Shown here in pieces: positions 33,107 to 42,057 of a stretch of DNA of 64,000 bases. Every line of letters begins with the position of its first letter. Position 1 is the first letter of the stretch. Source of the DNA: JBJXGE01 sp046154185 (lineage in GTDB: Bacteria; Planctomycetota; UBA8108; UBA1146; JAJFFE01); assembly GCA_046154185.1 (NCBI GenBank), contig JBJXGE010000038.1, positions 1 through 64,000 on the forward strand, given 5' to 3'. The notes below the pieces were generated by a model. That model made no database searches. It worked only from the letters and a program-made list of their open reading frames with translations, and was not told the DNA's origin. The position numbers and the translations under genes were made by a program.

Positions 33107-33656
33107 TCAGGATCGGTTACTCGAACACGACTACGACGGAATCAAGGAGTACGACAACCCACTACCGGGTTGGTGGGTCTACGTGTTTTGGGCTTCGATC
33201 TTCTTTAGCGGCATCTATGTGATGTACTACCAAGTTGGAGTCGGCGTCGGCGAGCTGGCTGCATACAACGCGGAGGCGGCCGCGGCTTTCGAGAAACAGG
33301 CGGCTGAGTTCGCAAGCCTCGAAGTCACCGAAGAGTTGATCGCCAAGTTGATGGCCGACAAACCGCTAATGGCTGGCATGGAGGCGAAGTTCGTCGCCAA
33401 GTGCGCCACCTGCCATGGCGCCGCGTCGCAAGGTATCACCTGCCCGAACCTGACCGACAACTATTGGCTGCACGGAGCAACGCTGTTGTCGATTTTCAAA
33501 ACGATTCGCGATGGTGTGCCCGGAAAAGAGATGAAGTCCTGGAAAAACGACCTCGGCCCCGGCGGCTTACTGGCGATGGCCGCGTATGTCGGCACGCGTC
33601 GCAACACCAACGTTGCCGGCGGCAAAGCGCCGCAAGGCACACAAGTCGCTGAGTGA
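33093..33656 (+). CDS. ccoP: cbb3 oxidase cytochrome c subunit CcoP, apparently single-haem
   Basis: 187 residues. The N-terminus has the CcoP signature HDYDGIKEYDNPLPGWWVYV followed by a membrane helix and a periplasmic part. KFVAKCATCHGAASQGITCP then NLTDNYWLHG is a cytochrome c domain. Usual CcoP proteins carry two haem-binding domains of about 300 residues; only one CxxCH is present here. The fixed His/Met ligands follow the family pattern (Met in PGKEMKSW). Confidence 0.88.
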   Translation: MEVPDQDRLLEHDYDGIKEYDNPLPGWWVYVFWASIFFSGIYVMYYQVGVGVGELAAYNAEAAAAFEKQAAEFASLEVTEELIAKLMADKPLMAGMEAKFVAKCATCHGAASQGITCPNLTDNYWLHGATLLSIFKTIRDGVPGKEMKSWKNDLGPGGLLAMAAYVGTRRNTNVAGGKAPQGTQVAE

Positions 33657-33689
33657 CGTCGAACACGGAAGCAGCCGCGAAGCAAAGTC

Positions 33690-35075
33690 ATGTCGCAATC
33701 CCCACCGCCACCAACTCGAGAACGAGTACTGAGCACGCTGCACAGTGACGGTTCGCGGCGGTGGATTCGGCCGAAACCGTCGCCGGGACCGTTCCTGACT
33801 CGGCGACGCCTCGTGGCGTGGTTTCTGATCGTTTTGTTCGCGGCGTTGCCGTACGTGCGAATCAATGGTCGGCCTGCGGTGTTACTCGACATCGTGCACC
33901 GTGAGTTCACCATCTTCGGAACCACCTTTCACGCCACGGATACCTTTCTCCTCTACTTCTTCGCCGTGTCGGTCGTCGTCGGCATTTTTTTGATCACGGC
34001 GCTGTTCGGCCGCGTCTGGTGTGGTTGGGCCTGCCCACAGACTGTCTACATGGAGTTTGTCTTTCGTCCGCTCGAACGACTCATCGAAGGCAGCCGCAAT
34101 CGACAGCTTCAACTCGATCGGACCGGCGCGGACTGGCGACGGCTGCTCAAGTACCCGGTCTTCCTGGTCGTCTCGATGTTCGTGGCTCACGTCTTTCTGT
34201 CTTACTTCGTCGGCATCGAGCAACTGGCGCGCTGGGTGCGTGGCTCGCCGACTGAGCACCCGATCGCATTCCTCGTGATGGCGGGCGTCACCGCAGCGAT
34301 GTTTTTCGATTTCGCCTACTTCCGCGAGCAAACCTGCTTGGTCGCGTGTCCCTATGGCCGCTTCCAGTCGGTACTGCTCGATCAAGACTCGCTCATTGTC
34401 GGCTACGACCAAACGCGCGGCGAGCCGCGGGGCAAGGGCAAGAGCGATGGCGGCGCCCCGCGCGGCGACTGCGTCGATTGCCAAATGTGCGTCGTGACTT
34501 GCCCGACCGGCATCGACATTCGGGATGGCCTGCAGATGGAGTGCATCGGTTGCACGCAATGCATCGATGCTTGCGACGCCGTCATGGCGCGAATCGGCAA
34601 GCCGCCGGGACTCATCCGCTACAGCTCGCGCAAACAGGCGGCGGGAAGCGCGCGCCGATTGCTGCGGCCGCGTACGGTAGTGTACAGCGCCATATTGCTG
34701 CTGGGTGTCGTCGTTGCGCTGACGCAACTCAGCGGCCGCCGCTCGACCGAGATCACCGTCCTGCGCGTCCACGGCAGCACGTTCGAGATCTTGCCTTCGG
34801 GTGAAATCTCCAACTCCGTGCGCGTCAAGATCGTCAACCAAAGTCATGAAACGCGCAGCTACACGCTGGAAGTCGCCGACGACTCTCGAATCCGCTGGAT
34901 CAGCGCGACCACGACCATCACGCTGGAGCCGGCAAAGTCTGAAACGCTAGCGGGTTTCATCGCCGCGCCACGCGAGCTGCTGCCGACGGGCCAGCGCGAA
35001 GTGCGACTGCGAGTCGTCGAGTCAACCGGCGACACCCACGACATTTCGTGCCGCATGCTCGGTCCAACACCCTAA
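33690..35075 (+). CDS. ccoG: CcoG/FixG-type ferredoxin-like Cu reductase
   Basis: 461 residues. Several membrane segments, then CGWACPQTVYMEFVFRPLE, a conserved CcoG motif. 4Fe-4S ligands follow in GDCVDCQMCVVTCPTGIDI and CIGCTQCIDACDAVMARIG, and a C-terminal IgG-like FixG domain (residues 350-461) closes the protein. CcoG reduces Cu(II) to Cu(I) for the oxidase active site. It follows ccoP by 33 bp and belongs to the same operon. Confidence 0.93.
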   Translation: MSQSPPPPTRERVLSTLHSDGSRRWIRPKPSPGPFLTRRRLVAWFLIVLFAALPYVRINGRPAVLLDIVHREFTIFGTTFHATDTFLLYFFAVSVVVGIFLITALFGRVWCGWACPQTVYMEFVFRPLERLIEGSRNRQLQLDRTGADWRRLLKYPVFLVVSMFVAHVFLSYFVGIEQLARWVRGSPTEHPIAFLVMAGVTAAMFFDFAYFREQTCLVACPYGRFQSVLLDQDSLIVGYDQTRGEPRGKGKSDGGAPRGDCVDCQMCVVTCPTGIDIRDGLQMECIGCTQCIDACDAVMARIGKPPGLIRYSSRKQAAGSARRLLRPRTVVYSAILLLGVVVALTQLSGRRSTEITVLRVHGSTFEILPSGEISNSVRVKIVNQSHETRSYTLEVADDSRIRWISATTTITLEPAKSETLAGFIAAPRELLPTGQREVRLRVVESTGDTHDISCRMLGPTP

Positions 35076-35110
35076 GAGGCGCGCTCGCGCCGGCAGAAAG
35101 GCGAGACACC

Positions 35111-35617
35111 GTGAACACTGAATCGACACGCCGCGGGTTTCGCGCACGCGGACTTGGCTGGCCGCTTTTCCTCGGCGTGCTCATCGCGTTGGTCATGAGC
35201 ATCGACGTCGCGATGCTCATCATCGCGGCGCAACATCCCACTTCAGCCGTCGAGGCGGACTATTACCAGCGAGCCGCCGACTGGGATCGCCGCGATCCCG
35301 ACGAAGCGCGCTTTCGCCAGCTTGGCTGGATCATCGAGGTCGCCGCGCGCCGCGATGCGTCGGCGCCGTTGGAAGTCGTGCTCTCCGACGCCGCAGGTCA
35401 GCCAATCGCGGATGCGCGCATCGCGGTCGCCGTGTTTCACCGGTCGCGCCCACGCGACGTCCTGCAAGCTACGTTGGCGCCCGTGGAAGTCGGCCGCTAC
35501 CGGACCACGCTCGGCATTCCAAATGCCGGCATGCACGAACTGCGCTTCGTGATCGAACACCGCGATGTTCGTTGTGTCGTGCGTCGCGTCGAGCACTTTG
35601 TCGAAAGCAAACCATGA
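35111..35617 (+). CDS. ccoH: FixH-family (CcoH) oxidase assembly protein
   Basis: 168 residues from the GTG at 35111. One membrane segment (GWPLFLGVLIALVMSIDVAM) then ADYYQRAADWDR, the FixH signature, then a beta-rich periplasmic part. It is required for cbb3 oxidase assembly. It overlaps the next gene by 4 bp (ATGA). Confidence 0.85.
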   Translation: MNTESTRRGFRARGLGWPLFLGVLIALVMSIDVAMLIIAAQHPTSAVEADYYQRAADWDRRDPDEARFRQLGWIIEVAARRDASAPLEVVLSDAAGQPIADARIAVAVFHRSRPRDVLQATLAPVEVGRYRTTLGIPNAGMHELRFVIEHRDVRCVVRRVEHFVESKP

Positions 35618-36393
35618 CGTTTCCGACGCTGCTCGCCTCGACGAGTCTTGCCGCGTTGTGCGGCAGTCTCCACTGCATCGCGATGTGCGGCGGCATGGTT
35701 GGAATCTATTCGGGTATGTGCGGGCGAGATGCCGTCGACACGGCGCAATCGCCGCGACGCCACGCAACGCACGCCGCCTATAATTTGGGTCGACTCGTCA
35801 TCTATGTGTTGTTGGGGACACTGTTCGGCGCACTCGGCACGGTCGTCGACTTGGCCGGATCGCTGGCCGGCGTGCAGCGCGTTTCGGCGCTCATCGCGGG
35901 CGCGCTCGTGATCGGCTTTGCGCTCCAGCCGTTCGTGCGTCGTACGACGCAAAGGCGTCGCGCCGTCGCAAAGCCGCGTCTCAGCATCTTGCTCGGCTCG
36001 CTCCTCAAGTGGGCACGGCCGCTTTCGCCCGTCGCGCGCGCGGGTCTCGTCGGTCTGAGCAGCGGTCTATTGCCATGTGGCTGGCTCTACGCATTCGTCA
36101 TCGCCGCCGCCGGCGCCGGCGGTGGACTCAACGGCGCCGCTTTGCTTGCGGCGTTCTGGCTCGGCACCGTACCGGCGCTCCTCGGTGTGGGGTACGGCCT
36201 CGGCACGATGTTCGGAGCGATGCGTAGGAAGGCGCCGGCGATCACGGCGGTAGCGCTGATTGCGCTCGGTGCGCTGACGATCTGTGATCGCTCACTCTGG
36301 ATTGGCGTCGCGCTCGTCGATGAAAACTCGGTGACGCACGCCGCCGTCACTACGACTCCAGCGCAGATCGAGATGAAATGTTGCGGGGATTGA
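35614..36393 (+). CDS. Sulfite exporter TauE/SafE-family membrane protein
   Basis: 259 residues with six or seven membrane segments. LCGSLHCIAMCGGMVGIYSG at the N-terminus and GLSSGLLPCGWLYAFVIAAA near residue 145 are signatures of the short TauE/SafE-like group found next to ccoI/ccoG. Members of this group are thought to act in copper delivery to the oxidase rather than sulfite export. It overlaps ccoH by 4 bp and ccoI by 16 bp. Confidence 0.85.
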   Translation: MTFPTLLASTSLAALCGSLHCIAMCGGMVGIYSGMCGRDAVDTAQSPRRHATHAAYNLGRLVIYVLLGTLFGALGTVVDLAGSLAGVQRVSALIAGALVIGFALQPFVRRTTQRRRAVAKPRLSILLGSLLKWARPLSPVARAGLVGLSSGLLPCGWLYAFVIAAAGAGGGLNGAALLAAFWLGTVPALLGVGYGLGTMFGAMRRKAPAITAVALIALGALTICDRSLWIGVALVDENSVTHAAVTTTPAQIEMKCCGD

Positions 36394-38990
36394 AGGACAC
36401 CGAGCGACAGCGTTTGCGCTGCTCGCACTGCGAAGAATATGTACCGCGTGAGCGCGTCGAGCGCGACGCGTCGCTGCACTTCTGTTGTCGCGGCTGCGAG
36501 ACGATTTACCACGCGATCCTGAACGGCGGTTTCGGCGAGTACTACGCGCTCCGCGCTCGACTCGGCAGTCCGCCGACACGCACCGTTTCGACGCCGCAGA
36601 TCGCGGGCGCGACCGGGCGCAGCTACGACGAATTTGACGACGACGCATTCGCGCGCGCTTACACCCACGAGCTCGCGGACGGCCGCCGCGCCGTACGACT
36701 CCACGCGCACGGTCTGCATTGCGCCGCCTGCGTGTGGCTTCTCGAGCGCGTGCCGCAACGCATCCCGGGTTTGGCGCGCGTAAACGTCGACTTCGGTCGC
36801 GCGCGCCTCGACATCGAGTGGGAACCGGCGCGAGTCCGCTTGTCGGAGATCGCGCGCGCCATCGACTCACTCGGGTATGCCTTGCATCCCTTCCGCGGCG
36901 AAGTCGCCGCCGCAGCCGCGCGCCGCGAAGATCGCGACCTCCTCGTCCGCACCGCTTTGAGCGGCGCGATCGCCGGCAATGTGATGGCCATCGCCTTCGC
37001 ACTCTACGGCGGACTTGCTGGCGACATGACGCGTGAGTATGAACAACTGTTCCGTTGGACGAGTCTGCTCCTGTCGACGCCCGCGGTGTGGTTCGGTGGC
37101 AGCGTGTTCGTGCGCGGCGCCGCGCGTGCTTTGCGCGCCGGATTTCTGCACATGGATCTGCCGATTTCGATCGGCATTCTCGGCGGCTACTTCGGCGGCG
37201 TCTGGAACACGGTGCGCGGCAACGGCGAAATCTATTTTGATTCGATCACCGTGCTGATCTTCTTGCTGCTCGGCGGCCGCATGTTGCAGCGCCGCCAACA
37301 ACGCCGCGCGGCGGACTCCGGGGAACTCTTGCGCGCGTTGTATCCTCGCCGCGCCCGTCGCATCGAAAGCGATGCGGAAGCTCGCGAGATCCTGCGCGAA
37401 GTACCACTCGAGGCGCTTGGCGTCGGCGAACGCGTGGAAGTCGGACCAGGAGAAGTGATACCGGTCGATGGCGTTGTCGAGAGCGGTCGGTCGACGCTCG
37501 ACGTAGCCCTCTTGACCGGCGAAGCGGCGCCGCAAAGCGCAGCGCCGGGCACGACCGTCCACGCCGGCACCGTGAATCTCACCGGCACGCTGCGACTATT
37601 GGTTGAGCAATGCGGCGCCGCCACGCGCGTCGGCCGGCTCATCGAGCGAGTTGAGTTGGAAACGCGCGCGCGCGCGCGCATTGTGCAGTTCGCTGATCAA
37701 GTCGCCGGTTGGTTCGTCGCGGGCGTCTTGATCGTAACCGTGTGCTGCGGCGCTTACTGGACCGCAACCACGCCGGCGCTGGCGTTCGAGCGAATCCTCG
37801 CGTTGCTGGTCGTCACTTGCCCCTGTGCGCTCGGCCTCGCAATTCCATTGGCGCTGAGCGTCGCGCTTGGGCGCGCCGCACGACATGGCATCTGGATCAA
37901 AGGTGGCGATGTGCTCGAGACGCTAGCGCGTCCCGGGATCGTCTGGCTCGATAAAACTGGGACCATCACGCAAGGTCGTTTGGCGGTCGTTGGATTCCAC
38001 GGCGACGATGCCGCGCGACCACTGGTCGCGTCGTTGGAACGTGCTGCGCGCCATCCGCTCGGCCGCGCGCTTGCGACGCTCGATGCGGATGCGGCGCCGC
38101 CGAATCCGCGCACGGCAATCGTCGCTACCGATGTCGAGGAGCTGCCCGGCGCCGGGATTCGTGGACTCGTCGCCGGCCGCGCGGTCTGCGCCGGCACGCT
38201 CGATTTCGTGCGCTCGCACTGTGGCGGCGCCGACCTGCCGCAGTCGCTCGAGCAATTCGTCGCCACCGCAGCCGAACTCGGTCACACCCCCGTCGTGTTC
38301 GGTATCGACGGACATTGTGTCGCAGCCGCGGCGGTCGCGGATCCGTTGCGGCCGGAAGCAATGCGCATCGTTCGCGACTTAGCGGCCCGCGGCTGGCAAG
38401 TCGGACTCCTGAGCGGCGACCATCCCAAAGCCGTTGAACGCGTCGGGCGTGAACTCGGCCTCGCGGCCGATCACGTAATCGGCGGCGCCTCGCCGGAGGA
38501 CAAACTCGAACGTTTGCGGACTGCGGTAGCGGCGGAGCGAGCCACCGCCGGTCGCCGACGCGCGGCGCGCGCCGTCGTGATGGTCGGCGATGGAATCAAT
38601 GATGCAGCGGCCTTGGCGGTCGCGTCACCCGGCATCGCCGTGCGCGGCGGCGCCGAAGCGGCGCTCGCCGCCGCCGATGTCTATCTCATCGACGGCATCG
38701 CCGCGCTCCCGGAACTCTGCGATGCGGCGCGGTCAACATTTCAGACTCTCTGGCGCGGCCTGTGGTTCTCGCTCGCCTACAATTTGGCCGGCGTCGCGTT
38801 CGCGGTCAGCGGCCACTTGAGTCCGCTCGTCGCAGCAATTCTGATGCCGTTGAGTTCGCTGACCGTACTCGGGAATGCAATGGCGCAACGCAGCTTCGCG
38901 CATCGGCCGGCGTCGCTCGCCGCGCTCGGCGTACCGGTCGATGCGATATCGTTCGCGCCCCCGCTCGAAGGCGGTGTCGCATGTCCGTGA
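36378..38990 (+). CDS. ccoI: Copper-exporting P1B-type ATPase CcoI
   Basis: 870 residues. An N-terminal Cys-rich part (CSHCEEY...CCRGCETIYHAIL) is followed by an HMA-like domain with GLHCAACVWLLERV. Helices then lead to the ion channel motif VTCPCALGLAIPLA, the phosphorylation loop DKTGTITQGRL and the hinge VGDGINDAAALA. The P1B CPC motif marks a copper pump; in this cluster it supplies copper to the cbb3 oxidase. Strongly GC-rich. The end of the gene is partly duplicated at about 41.15 kb. Confidence 0.93.
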   Translation: MLRGLKDTERQRLRCSHCEEYVPRERVERDASLHFCCRGCETIYHAILNGGFGEYYALRARLGSPPTRTVSTPQIAGATGRSYDEFDDDAFARAYTHELADGRRAVRLHAHGLHCAACVWLLERVPQRIPGLARVNVDFGRARLDIEWEPARVRLSEIARAIDSLGYALHPFRGEVAAAAARREDRDLLVRTALSGAIAGNVMAIAFALYGGLAGDMTREYEQLFRWTSLLLSTPAVWFGGSVFVRGAARALRAGFLHMDLPISIGILGGYFGGVWNTVRGNGEIYFDSITVLIFLLLGGRMLQRRQQRRAADSGELLRALYPRRARRIESDAEAREILREVPLEALGVGERVEVGPGEVIPVDGVVESGRSTLDVALLTGEAAPQSAAPGTTVHAGTVNLTGTLRLLVEQCGAATRVGRLIERVELETRARARIVQFADQVAGWFVAGVLIVTVCCGAYWTATTPALAFERILALLVVTCPCALGLAIPLALSVALGRAARHGIWIKGGDVLETLARPGIVWLDKTGTITQGRLAVVGFHGDDAARPLVASLERAARHPLGRALATLDADAAPPNPRTAIVATDVEELPGAGIRGLVAGRAVCAGTLDFVRSHCGGADLPQSLEQFVATAAELGHTPVVFGIDGHCVAAAAVADPLRPEAMRIVRDLAARGWQVGLLSGDHPKAVERVGRELGLAADHVIGGASPEDKLERLRTAVAAERATAGRRRAARAVVMVGDGINDAAALAVASPGIAVRGGAEAALAAADVYLIDGIAALPELCDAARSTFQTLWRGLWFSLAYNLAGVAFAVSGHLSPLVAAILMPLSSLTVLGNAMAQRSFAHRPASLAALGVPVDAISFAPPLEGGVACP

Positions 38991-39223
38991 TCTTTGTCCT
39001 ATTGCCGCTCTCCTTGCTGGTCGCCGCCGGCTTTGTCGCAGCGTTCGTCTGGGCGGTCGGCCACGGACAATTCGACGACCTCGAAACGCCCGGGTTGCGC
39101 GTGTTGACGGATGCCGAGGAGCGGTCCGACGAGTCTCTCAGCGCGTCCGCAGCTCCGCGGCGGACGAACGGTTTCGAAGCCTGCGAAGCGGATACTCGAG
39201 ACTGCGATGAACGCGCCAATTAG
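38981..39223 (+). CDS. ccoS: Oxidase maturation protein CcoS
   Basis: 80 residues, one N-terminal membrane segment (IFVLLPLSLLVAAGFVAAFV) followed by WAVGHGQFDDLETPGLRVL, the typical CcoS motif. It is needed for haem and copper incorporation in cbb3. It overlaps ccoI by 10 bp. The C-terminal tail after residue 45 is longer than usual. Confidence 0.85.
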   Translation: MSVIFVLLPLSLLVAAGFVAAFVWAVGHGQFDDLETPGLRVLTDAEERSDESLSASAAPRRTNGFEACEADTRDCDERAN

Positions 39224-39592
39224 CGCGAGCCTCCGCGACTCGCGCACGACCGCCGCGCCGAGCGCCCCCGCCGTCGCGCCCCAACACAACCCTTCGAAGG
39301 CGACGAGCCAAAGCTGCCGACGCTTGGCGCCGCGCAGTAACTGCTTGAGCCGCGAGGCGCCGTCGAGGAGGCCGGGGGATGACAAGGTGCTTCGTGCTCG
39401 CATTCTTTGAGCGACCGCAAATCTCAGACGACAGAGGTAAGGAGTCGATCGGGACTCTTTGCCCCCGGCAAGAGACGGACCGTCCAGCGCCAGGGCGAGG
39501 GAGGTCGCAAGGATCCCGGTGAACACGAGGCGGTCTGCCCCATTGCAGTGACACTCTGGTCGCTTCGCTCCTACTTCGATAATCTCATCGCC
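39224..39592. other. Stretch between ccoS and a toxin-antitoxin-like pair, with a gene relic
   Basis: 369 bp. The minus strand holds a hydrophobic frame (LKQLLRGAKRRQLWLVAFEG, then CWGATAGALGAAVV) ending as antisense of ccoS, perhaps the start of a membrane-protein gene cut by the ccoS end. The right half shows no recognisable gene. Confidence 0.35.
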
Positions 39593-39847
39593 ATGGACGA
39601 TGCGGAAATCTACTCGGATACACTGTCAGAAGCGCGGGACGTCTATTTCGAGAGTCTTCGGCGACTCGGCATCGCCGGGCGTGCGCAACTCACAGCGCAG
39701 CTTTGTGAAAACGTCCGCAGCATCGCACTTGCTGGAATCCGTGCGCGACATCCACAGGCCAACGAAATGGAAGTCGTGCAAGCGTACTTGGATTTGGTGT
39801 TTCGTGAAGAAATATCGCCGAAGCTGGCTAAGCGTGATGAGGCATGA
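39593..39847 (+). CDS. Hypothetical small protein, partner of a nucleotidyltransferase-like protein
   Basis: 84 residues, all-helical, acidic start (MDDAEIYSDTLSEARDVYFE) and basic end. It overlaps the next gene by 4 bp. Gene size, order and coupling are those of a toxin-antitoxin-type pair, but no family was recognised. Confidence 0.55.
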   Translation: MDDAEIYSDTLSEARDVYFESLRRLGIAGRAQLTAQLCENVRSIALAGIRARHPQANEMEVVQAYLDLVFREEISPKLAKRDEA

Positions 39848-40410
39848 AGAGTCAGTCCGAGTTCATGGCGAGCATTATCGGGGCGCTAGACAACGGTTCC
39901 ATTCCATACATGATTTGTGGTTCTATCGGCAGCAGCTTCCACGGCGAACCGCGATCCACGAATGACATCGATATTGTCGTCAACCCAACAGAACAACAGC
40001 TCATCGAACTTGTTCGTCAGCTCGGCCGTGAGTACTACGTCAGCGAGACAGCGGCTTCTCAAGCGTTTCGATCGCGCAGCATGTTCAACGTCATCGACTC
40101 GTCGAGTGGTTGGAAAGTGGATCTGATCATCCGGAAAGACCGACCGTACAGCCGGGCGGAGTTCGACCGACGAATTCAGGCAAATGTGCTGAGCCTTTCC
40201 GTATCGATGACCGCGGCCGAAGACGTCGTCCTCACGAAATTGGAATGGGGGAAACTGAGCGAGTCAGAACGTCACTTTCGAGACGCGGTCGGTGTATTAA
40301 TCGTGCAGAAGGATCAGATCGATACTCCCTACTTGCGACATTGGGCTGCCGAACTCGGTGTCGGAGATTTCTTGGAGCGTGCGCTGCGGGCTAGTGGAAT
40401 CGACATCTGA
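39844..40410 (+). CDS. Nucleotidyltransferase-fold protein (DUF6036/AbiEii-like)
   Basis: 188 residues. SIPYMICGSIGSSFHGEPRS then TNDIDIVVNP is the GS...DxD core of the nucleotidyltransferase fold, and VDLIIRKDRPYS gives the third acid. DVVLTKLEWGKLSES then RHFRDAVGVL matches the helical end of a family used in type IV toxin-antitoxin-like systems. Its start codon overlaps the stop of the small gene upstream. Catalysis is plausible because the acidic residues are intact. Confidence 0.72.
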   Translation: MKSQSEFMASIIGALDNGSIPYMICGSIGSSFHGEPRSTNDIDIVVNPTEQQLIELVRQLGREYYVSETAASQAFRSRSMFNVIDSSSGWKVDLIIRKDRPYSRAEFDRRIQANVLSLSVSMTAAEDVVLTKLEWGKLSESERHFRDAVGVLIVQKDQIDTPYLRHWAAELGVGDFLERALRASGIDI

Positions 40411-41156
40411 GAAGTCCTATTGGCCCAATCACCCAGGCGAAGCTGAGCTTCACCGCACAACTCGAGTTCGCCCCTACGACGATCGAGCGAACGCCGGCGG
40501 CGACCGAGAACGTCGCCGCACTCGGCGCGGGCTTGCGTGCGACGGTTTCAGCGACTTGGCCGCATGGGTATCTCGGCGACTCTGTGTTTCGTTTTGTGAT
40601 CGATAGCTTCGGCACGGCGATGCATTTCAGTTGACGTCGAATCACTATCATTCGCAGGTAACCGATGCCCGACGGAGGCTGACCGCGCCGTCTGGCTCGT
40701 ATCACCGAAGACCATCTCGAGTGGAGCCGGCGCAACCAAGATTGTCATCGCCGATCGGACCGCTGGCGCCGCGCGACGCCGGGCGCGAGTCCTACACTAC
40801 CAAACCAAAAAACCTGTCATCCCGGGGAGAGCGGATCTTGGCTTGACCGAGTTTCGTCGAGACGAGCAGTTCTTGACGCCGAAGACAAAGCTTTCACACG
40901 TTGTCGTTGAAGTGAAAGGACTCGTCGAAGGAGCTTGGACCATTTCCGTTCGAGTGGCGGACTTGGGAATCGTCGAAGCGGAATTTGAAATCGCTGACGC
41001 CGATTAAGACGTCGAGTTGGCGCTATTTGTCGGACCCGCGCCGCGACTCGCCTGCACATTCAACTTCGATGCAGTGCCGGCTATTCTGTTTCCGTCGCAG
41101 GCCTTCGTCGGCTTCGACTCGGAAGCGCCCGACAAGGTGTTTCTGTACGATCTGGC
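40411..41156. other. Gene debris between the nucleotidyltransferase and the ccoI copy
   Basis: About 750 bp without an intact gene. Two plus-strand tails are readable: QLEFAPTTIERTPAATENVA ending ...DSFGTAMHFS at about 40634, and LSHVVVEVKGLVEGAWTISV ending ...EIADAD at about 41007. Both lack starts and look like 3' ends of lost genes. Their families were not recognised. Confidence 0.4.
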
Positions 41157-41522
41157 CGACGGCATCGCCGCGCTCCCGGAACCCTGCGATGCGGCGCGGG
41201 CGACCTTTCAAACTCTCTGGCGCGGCCTGTGGTTTCGCTCGCCGACAATTTGGTCGGCGTCGCGTTCGCGTTCAGCGGCCAGTTAAGCCCGCTCGTCGAA
41301 GCGATCTTGATGCCGTTGAGTTCGCTGACCGTGCTCGGGAATGCAAGGGCGCAGCCGAGCTTCGCGCGTCGACCGCGCTCGACGCTGTCGGTTGCCGCAC
41401 TCGACGCATCCGCGTCCGCGCCGCCGCGGCGGACGAACGGTTTCGAGGTCTGCGAAACGGATTCTCGAAACTGCGATGAAAACGCCGATCAGTGCCGGCC
41501 GGCGCGACTCGCGGACGAGACT
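41150..41522 (+). pseudogene. Degenerate partial copy of the ccoI 3' end and the ccoS tail
   Basis: The segment repeats the end of ccoI (GACGGCATCGCCGCGCTCCC and CTCTGGCGCGGCCTGTGGTT match 38.69-38.77 kb) and then, after a gap, the last third of ccoS with its stop and the following 20 bp. It carries substitutions and a one-base loss near 41233 that breaks the frame, and lacks most of ccoS. It is not a gene but marks a duplication. Confidence 0.75.
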
Positions 41523-41528
41523 CGGGCT

Positions 41529-41544
41529 TGGCCAGGCGATTGCT
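41529..41544 (+). promoter_or_regulatory. Sigma54 -24/-12 promoter for the CBS gene
   Basis: TGGCCAGGCGATTGCT, GG and GC correctly spaced, 47 bp upstream of the CBS gene. Confidence 0.7.
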
Positions 41545-41590
41545 AACTCAGATCTGCGCGTCCTCAGCTTCACGGTTGAAAGGGAGAATC

Positions 41591-42013
41591 ATGACGGTCG
41601 AAACACTCTGCACGAAAAACGTGGATGTCGCGCGCGTGGACGAGCCGGTTTGGGTCGCGGCGGAACGGATGGTCCAGCGCACCGTCGGCACTCTCGTCGT
41701 CGTCAACGGCGACCAGCAACCGCTCGGAATCTTGACCGATCGAGACATCGTGGTGCGCGTCGTCGCCGCACGCCGCGATCCGCGAATGGTTCAAGTCGGC
41801 GAAATCATGACGCCCAACCCGCGCATGGTACGCACGGACTCCCGCACTGATGCGGCGCTCGAGATCATGCGCGAAGGCGGGCATCGACGCGTCATCGTTG
41901 TCGACGAGCGCGGTGTGCTGTTTGGACTCCTGAGCCTCGACGATGTGCTAATGAAGATGGCGAGTTCGTTTCGCGTCATATACGATCTGCTGCAGCGCAA
42001 GTTCTATTCGTGA
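41591..42013 (+). CDS. CBS-domain pair protein
   Basis: 140 residues with two CBS modules: LVVVNGDQQPLGILTDRDIV (first) and VIVVDERGVLFGLLSLDDVL (second). Tandem CBS domains bind adenosyl ligands (AMP, ATP, SAM, NAD). GGGAGAATC sits right before the ATG. A second CBS protein at 45124 is of the same type but is not a close copy. Confidence 0.88.
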   Translation: MTVETLCTKNVDVARVDEPVWVAAERMVQRTVGTLVVVNGDQQPLGILTDRDIVVRVVAARRDPRMVQVGEIMTPNPRMVRTDSRTDAALEIMREGGHRRVIVVDERGVLFGLLSLDDVLMKMASSFRVIYDLLQRKFYS

Positions 42014-42057
42014 GCCAGGCGGTCGGCGGCGAGCGTTGAAACGCGGACGTGATACTC

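Noticed and set aside
38999..39526. Minus-strand frame across ccoS with a hydrophobic part
   Set aside because: Most of it is antisense to ccoS and partly repeated with the ccoS copy. At best the first third (39.25-39.40 kb) is a relic of a membrane protein; it is mentioned only as such.
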